A DNA stretch of 64,000 nt from Spirodela intermedia (taxonomy: Eukaryota; Streptophyta; Magnoliopsida; Alismatales; Araceae), in contig LR746281.1 in NCBI GenBank assembly GCA_902729315.2, positions 3,656,501-3,720,500 of the forward strand. The letters are read 5' to 3'. The notes below the pieces were generated by a model that saw nothing but the letters and a program-made list of their open reading frames with translations, did not search any database and had not been told where the DNA came from. The position numbers and the translations under genes were made by a program. This document shows, one piece after another, positions 61,144 through 64,000 of the stretch (position 1 is the first letter of the stretch; each line of letters starts with the position of its first letter).

Positions 61144-63453
61144 GTCCCCATCTACAACTACTAATTTTTGGATATATATTTTCTTGCACCTCTTCTCCTA
61201 GCTCTTCTCTTCTCCCTTCCCTTTCTCGAGCACTCTCTTTCTCTTGGTGTTTCTCTCTTCTCTCTTCATCTTTTGATGTTTGACATTTTCAAACATCATC
61301 TTTCTAGCTCTCCCTCATCTTCAACGTTTTAGACTTTCATTCCTAAGTTTTTAGTTAGTTTTCGTGACTTTCTAGCTCTCCCTTTTGCTCTTTCTTACTC
61401 GGTGACAAATAGGAAGAGTTCTTTGTTTTCATTTAGTTCTGACATGTTCTTCCCTTCCTCCCACTTCATCTCTATCCTTTCTTAGTATTTTGATGTTCCA
61501 AAGGTTTCATGCAGCTGTTTTGATATTCTCAAATCCCCTATTTTGTCCTCCAATTTTTTTTTCTCTCTCATGCCAACGTTCTCTCTTGTCAGCGAGTTTT
61601 CCCCTTTTTGACAAGTTTTTCACTTTTTCTCCCTAATTCCTCTCTTCTTTTGATAATTTTCTCATTAGAAATTGATAGTTTGTTTCTTTTTAATAATTCT
61701 TCATCACTTTTATTCACCAGAAATCTTGATTTTTCTCATGTTAGCAAGAAACTTCTCTCTAGCGTGAGTTCTTCTATTTTCTTGTGAATTTTATCTTCTT
61801 TAAAATCATTTTTTCTCTTTATCTTTCCTTCAAACTTTTCCTTCATTCTTTAATTTTATAGGAACAAATATGTAAGCACAAGATCACAATAACAATAGAA
61901 ACTTAATTTCTATATATCAATGAGAACAAAAAAAAGATAAATCATCAAGCTATCAAGAATTCTGATGAGAATAAGACTTTCACTAAACACTTCTGATCCA
62001 CGTCTCATAGTCTTCGAGACGACCCACACACTAGAGAGTCAAAAATAGACTCATATACTTTTATAAAGACTACACTTGTAATAGAAGAAAGAAAAGAAAT
62101 TATGAAAGAAGAAGTGAGTTGGTGAAGAGAGAGGGTAAAATCAAGAGAGAGAGAGATAAATGCACACGAAAAAAGGAAATGTATGCTCTATTTATAGAAA
62201 ATAAGAAAAGATAACCACCCCCTAAAAAGAGACATCTCAATCTATGTGCAGGTGAGTCCACACATCTCAGAGGTGATTGATAGCACATGAATAATATGTT
62301 AGAAGACACCTTAAGTTGGTTAATTTTACAATTCTATGATATTATCAATATGTTGTTTACATTAATAAATATGATTTTTAACATGTTTCAAGATATAGTA
62401 ATATTTCAAATATTTTTGAGAATTTAATGAGATTAATCTCCTCATACACATTTAGGTGTTTAATTAAACCAGATTATTTTAGACATTGAATATATTTTTC
62501 TGATTTTTCTGATCATTTTCCAACGAGTTTAGGAATTTATGCCTCAAGTCGTAGCCGCTTCATCAATAGTTGTGATACAACAGCTCGACCATCACTCATG
62601 GGAGTGAGGAGGCAGCCCTTTGGTGGGGGAAGGATCTGATGGCTTAAGAAGAGCTCAGGAGAAGGGAGTCCATCGATCCAACAGAGTGTGGCCTTGCCAG
62701 AGAAGAAGCCACCAGAACCTTTGGATAGTTTCTCTTGTGTGCACATATAGGCGAGTGAGAGAGGAGAGAGAGAGAGAACACCACCCTATACATTTGGGAA
62801 AAACCTACGTCACAAATAGCTTCTGATTATAGAAGTCTTCAGCAATTTAGCCAGCCTAGAGGGTTTAGGGTTTGCCAAGCTCCACATCTTGTTAATGTAG
62901 GTGTGTAAATTTGGAGCACTGGTCATCTCACCTAAATATGGTCTCTTCCACTGCTTCAAGTGAATGCCTCTTCTTGATAGAAGTAAGGAAGGAGTAGTGA
63001 CACAAGGTTAGTTTCGTTTAGTTTAGATTAGATTTTAGTTAAGAATTTAGTAGAAGTCACAGACAATTGATTGTCGTTCTTACATCAGCTAGATCTGAGA
63101 AATTAGATCTAGATTTATCATTCCCTCTTCTTCTCTCATTCCAGTCCATGACCCCTTGTTTTCTTTTTCATTTAATCCTCTGTTAGATTGAGCATTAAAT
63201 AGTAAGCCTCAAATTCCCTAAGAAGATGACTGGAATCACTACTATCTACAAGTATTTTGCAAATCAAATTAAGATATAACTCATAATATTTTTGATTGAG
63301 GAGATTAAGGACTAATGACACATGTAGAAGATTTAACTCATCAAATGGCACCATTATTGGGAAAGTTTGAATGCTGAGCAATTTTATGTATGTAGTTTTT
63401 AATGAAGATACTTTTAATTTCTTGAGTTTTATCTATAGAAGATAAGATGACAT
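61144..63453. other. Intergenic region, CT-rich at the left, no gene recognised
   Basis: 61180-61860 is strongly CT-rich on the plus strand (CTCTTCT runs). Short frames such as 62537-62746 (minus) show no family I can name. The last 500 bp are AT-rich up to the next LTR. Confidence 0.5.
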
Positions 63454-64000
63454 TGACGTGACTTAGTCATTGTATATTAAAACACATAAATCTAAAATTT
63501 ATAAAACTAGAAAATATGAATTTTGAAATATTTAGAATTATTTATAAATAAATATATCAATTATAATTTAATAAAACTTTCAAAAATAGTGATAATTTTC
63601 TAAGTTGATCACAGGGATGCAATATAATATCTGGTAATTATTCAGAATTTTCCTCAAAGAATATAATTTTTTATGAATTTTATACTAGGAAATGAAAAGG
63701 AAATATATTTAATATTCACAAAAAAGGAAAATAAGGGTGCAGACATCAGGATGATGTCAGCACCTAGCAAATGCGAATCAGGTGGAAATAGAGTTCTGCC
63801 CAGTGATTTAATTAATTAAATTAAGATTTGTAAAAGCTGAAAGATTCATAATTGAACAAAGTATATTTTGGTAAATTAAAATCACACAAATTATCACTAA
63901 ATGAAGAGTAAAGTGAGTTGAAAGTAAGAAAATAGAGTTTCGACGTTACGACGGCGATGTGTCGGTGATGCATTGGAATTTTGAGCATTTAGGAGGATCG
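63454..64000 (-). mobile_element. Further LTR of the same family, cut by the window edge
   Basis: Begins TGACGTGACTTAGTC and is collinear with the other LTRs through the GAGTTTCGACG and GGAGGATCG region. The 5 bp to the left are GACAT; the other side lies outside the window, so solo or full-length status is unknown. Confidence 0.88.

Noticed and set aside
62537-62746. 69-aa minus-strand frame (starts MCTQEKLSKGSGGFFSGK)
   Set aside because: No recognised family, no neighbouring exon that would extend it, and the composition is not clearly coding.

Overview
This window is nuclear DNA from a flowering plant. The genes have short GT-AG introns, and they encode a BRX1-type ribosome biogenesis factor, a PLS-class pentatricopeptide repeat (PPR) protein, a VPS55-type membrane protein and an ABCC (MRP) transporter. 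About half of the window is nested LTR retrotransposons. The very GC-rich PPR gene and GC-rich first exons suit a monocot, but the species cannot be named from sequence alone.

Positions 1-20300 are gene-rich. Three genes lie on the minus strand: BRX1 (8 exons, 273-4066), an intronless PPR gene (4639-6762) and VPS55 (4 coding exons, 8033-8759, with an inferred 2.9 kb intron in its 5' UTR). One large ABCC gene lies on the plus strand (probably 13847-20039, 11 exons, about 1516 aa). The gap between VPS55 and ABCC, which point away from each other, is packed with GA/CT microsatellites. A decayed partial copy of the PPR gene's 3' end lies just upstream of BRX1. These are unrelated housekeeping or transport genes; nothing suggests a functional cluster.

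Positions 20300-64000 are AT-rich and repeat-dominated. One LTR family accounts for most of it. Its LTRs are about 1.6 kb, with TG...CA ends, 5-bp target duplications, a primer-binding site like that for tRNA-Asp, and a gag-like region without protease, reverse transcriptase or integrase. It looks like a non-autonomous, Athila-like Ty3/gypsy family. I find five solo LTRs, each with a matching 5-bp duplication: 22407-24314, 29497-31130, 37271-40543, 38095-39734 (nested in the previous one) and 43301-44879. There are two long elements: F1 (45082-52709 plus 60212-60213) and F2 (52710-60206, inserted 2 bp from the end of F1). There is also an LTR fragment (60214-61143) and a further LTR cut by the window edge (63454-64000). 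Several of these insertions broke a Ty1/copia element on the minus strand (about 35611-45081). A broken GDSL lipase gene (31462-33140, three in-frame stops) is the only other gene relic. No complete host gene was recognised after position 20300.

The most notable observations are the insertion history readable from the target duplications, a 144-bp triplication inside one LTR, a conserved hairpin and a tRNA-type B-box in the LTR, and the gag-only nature of the family.
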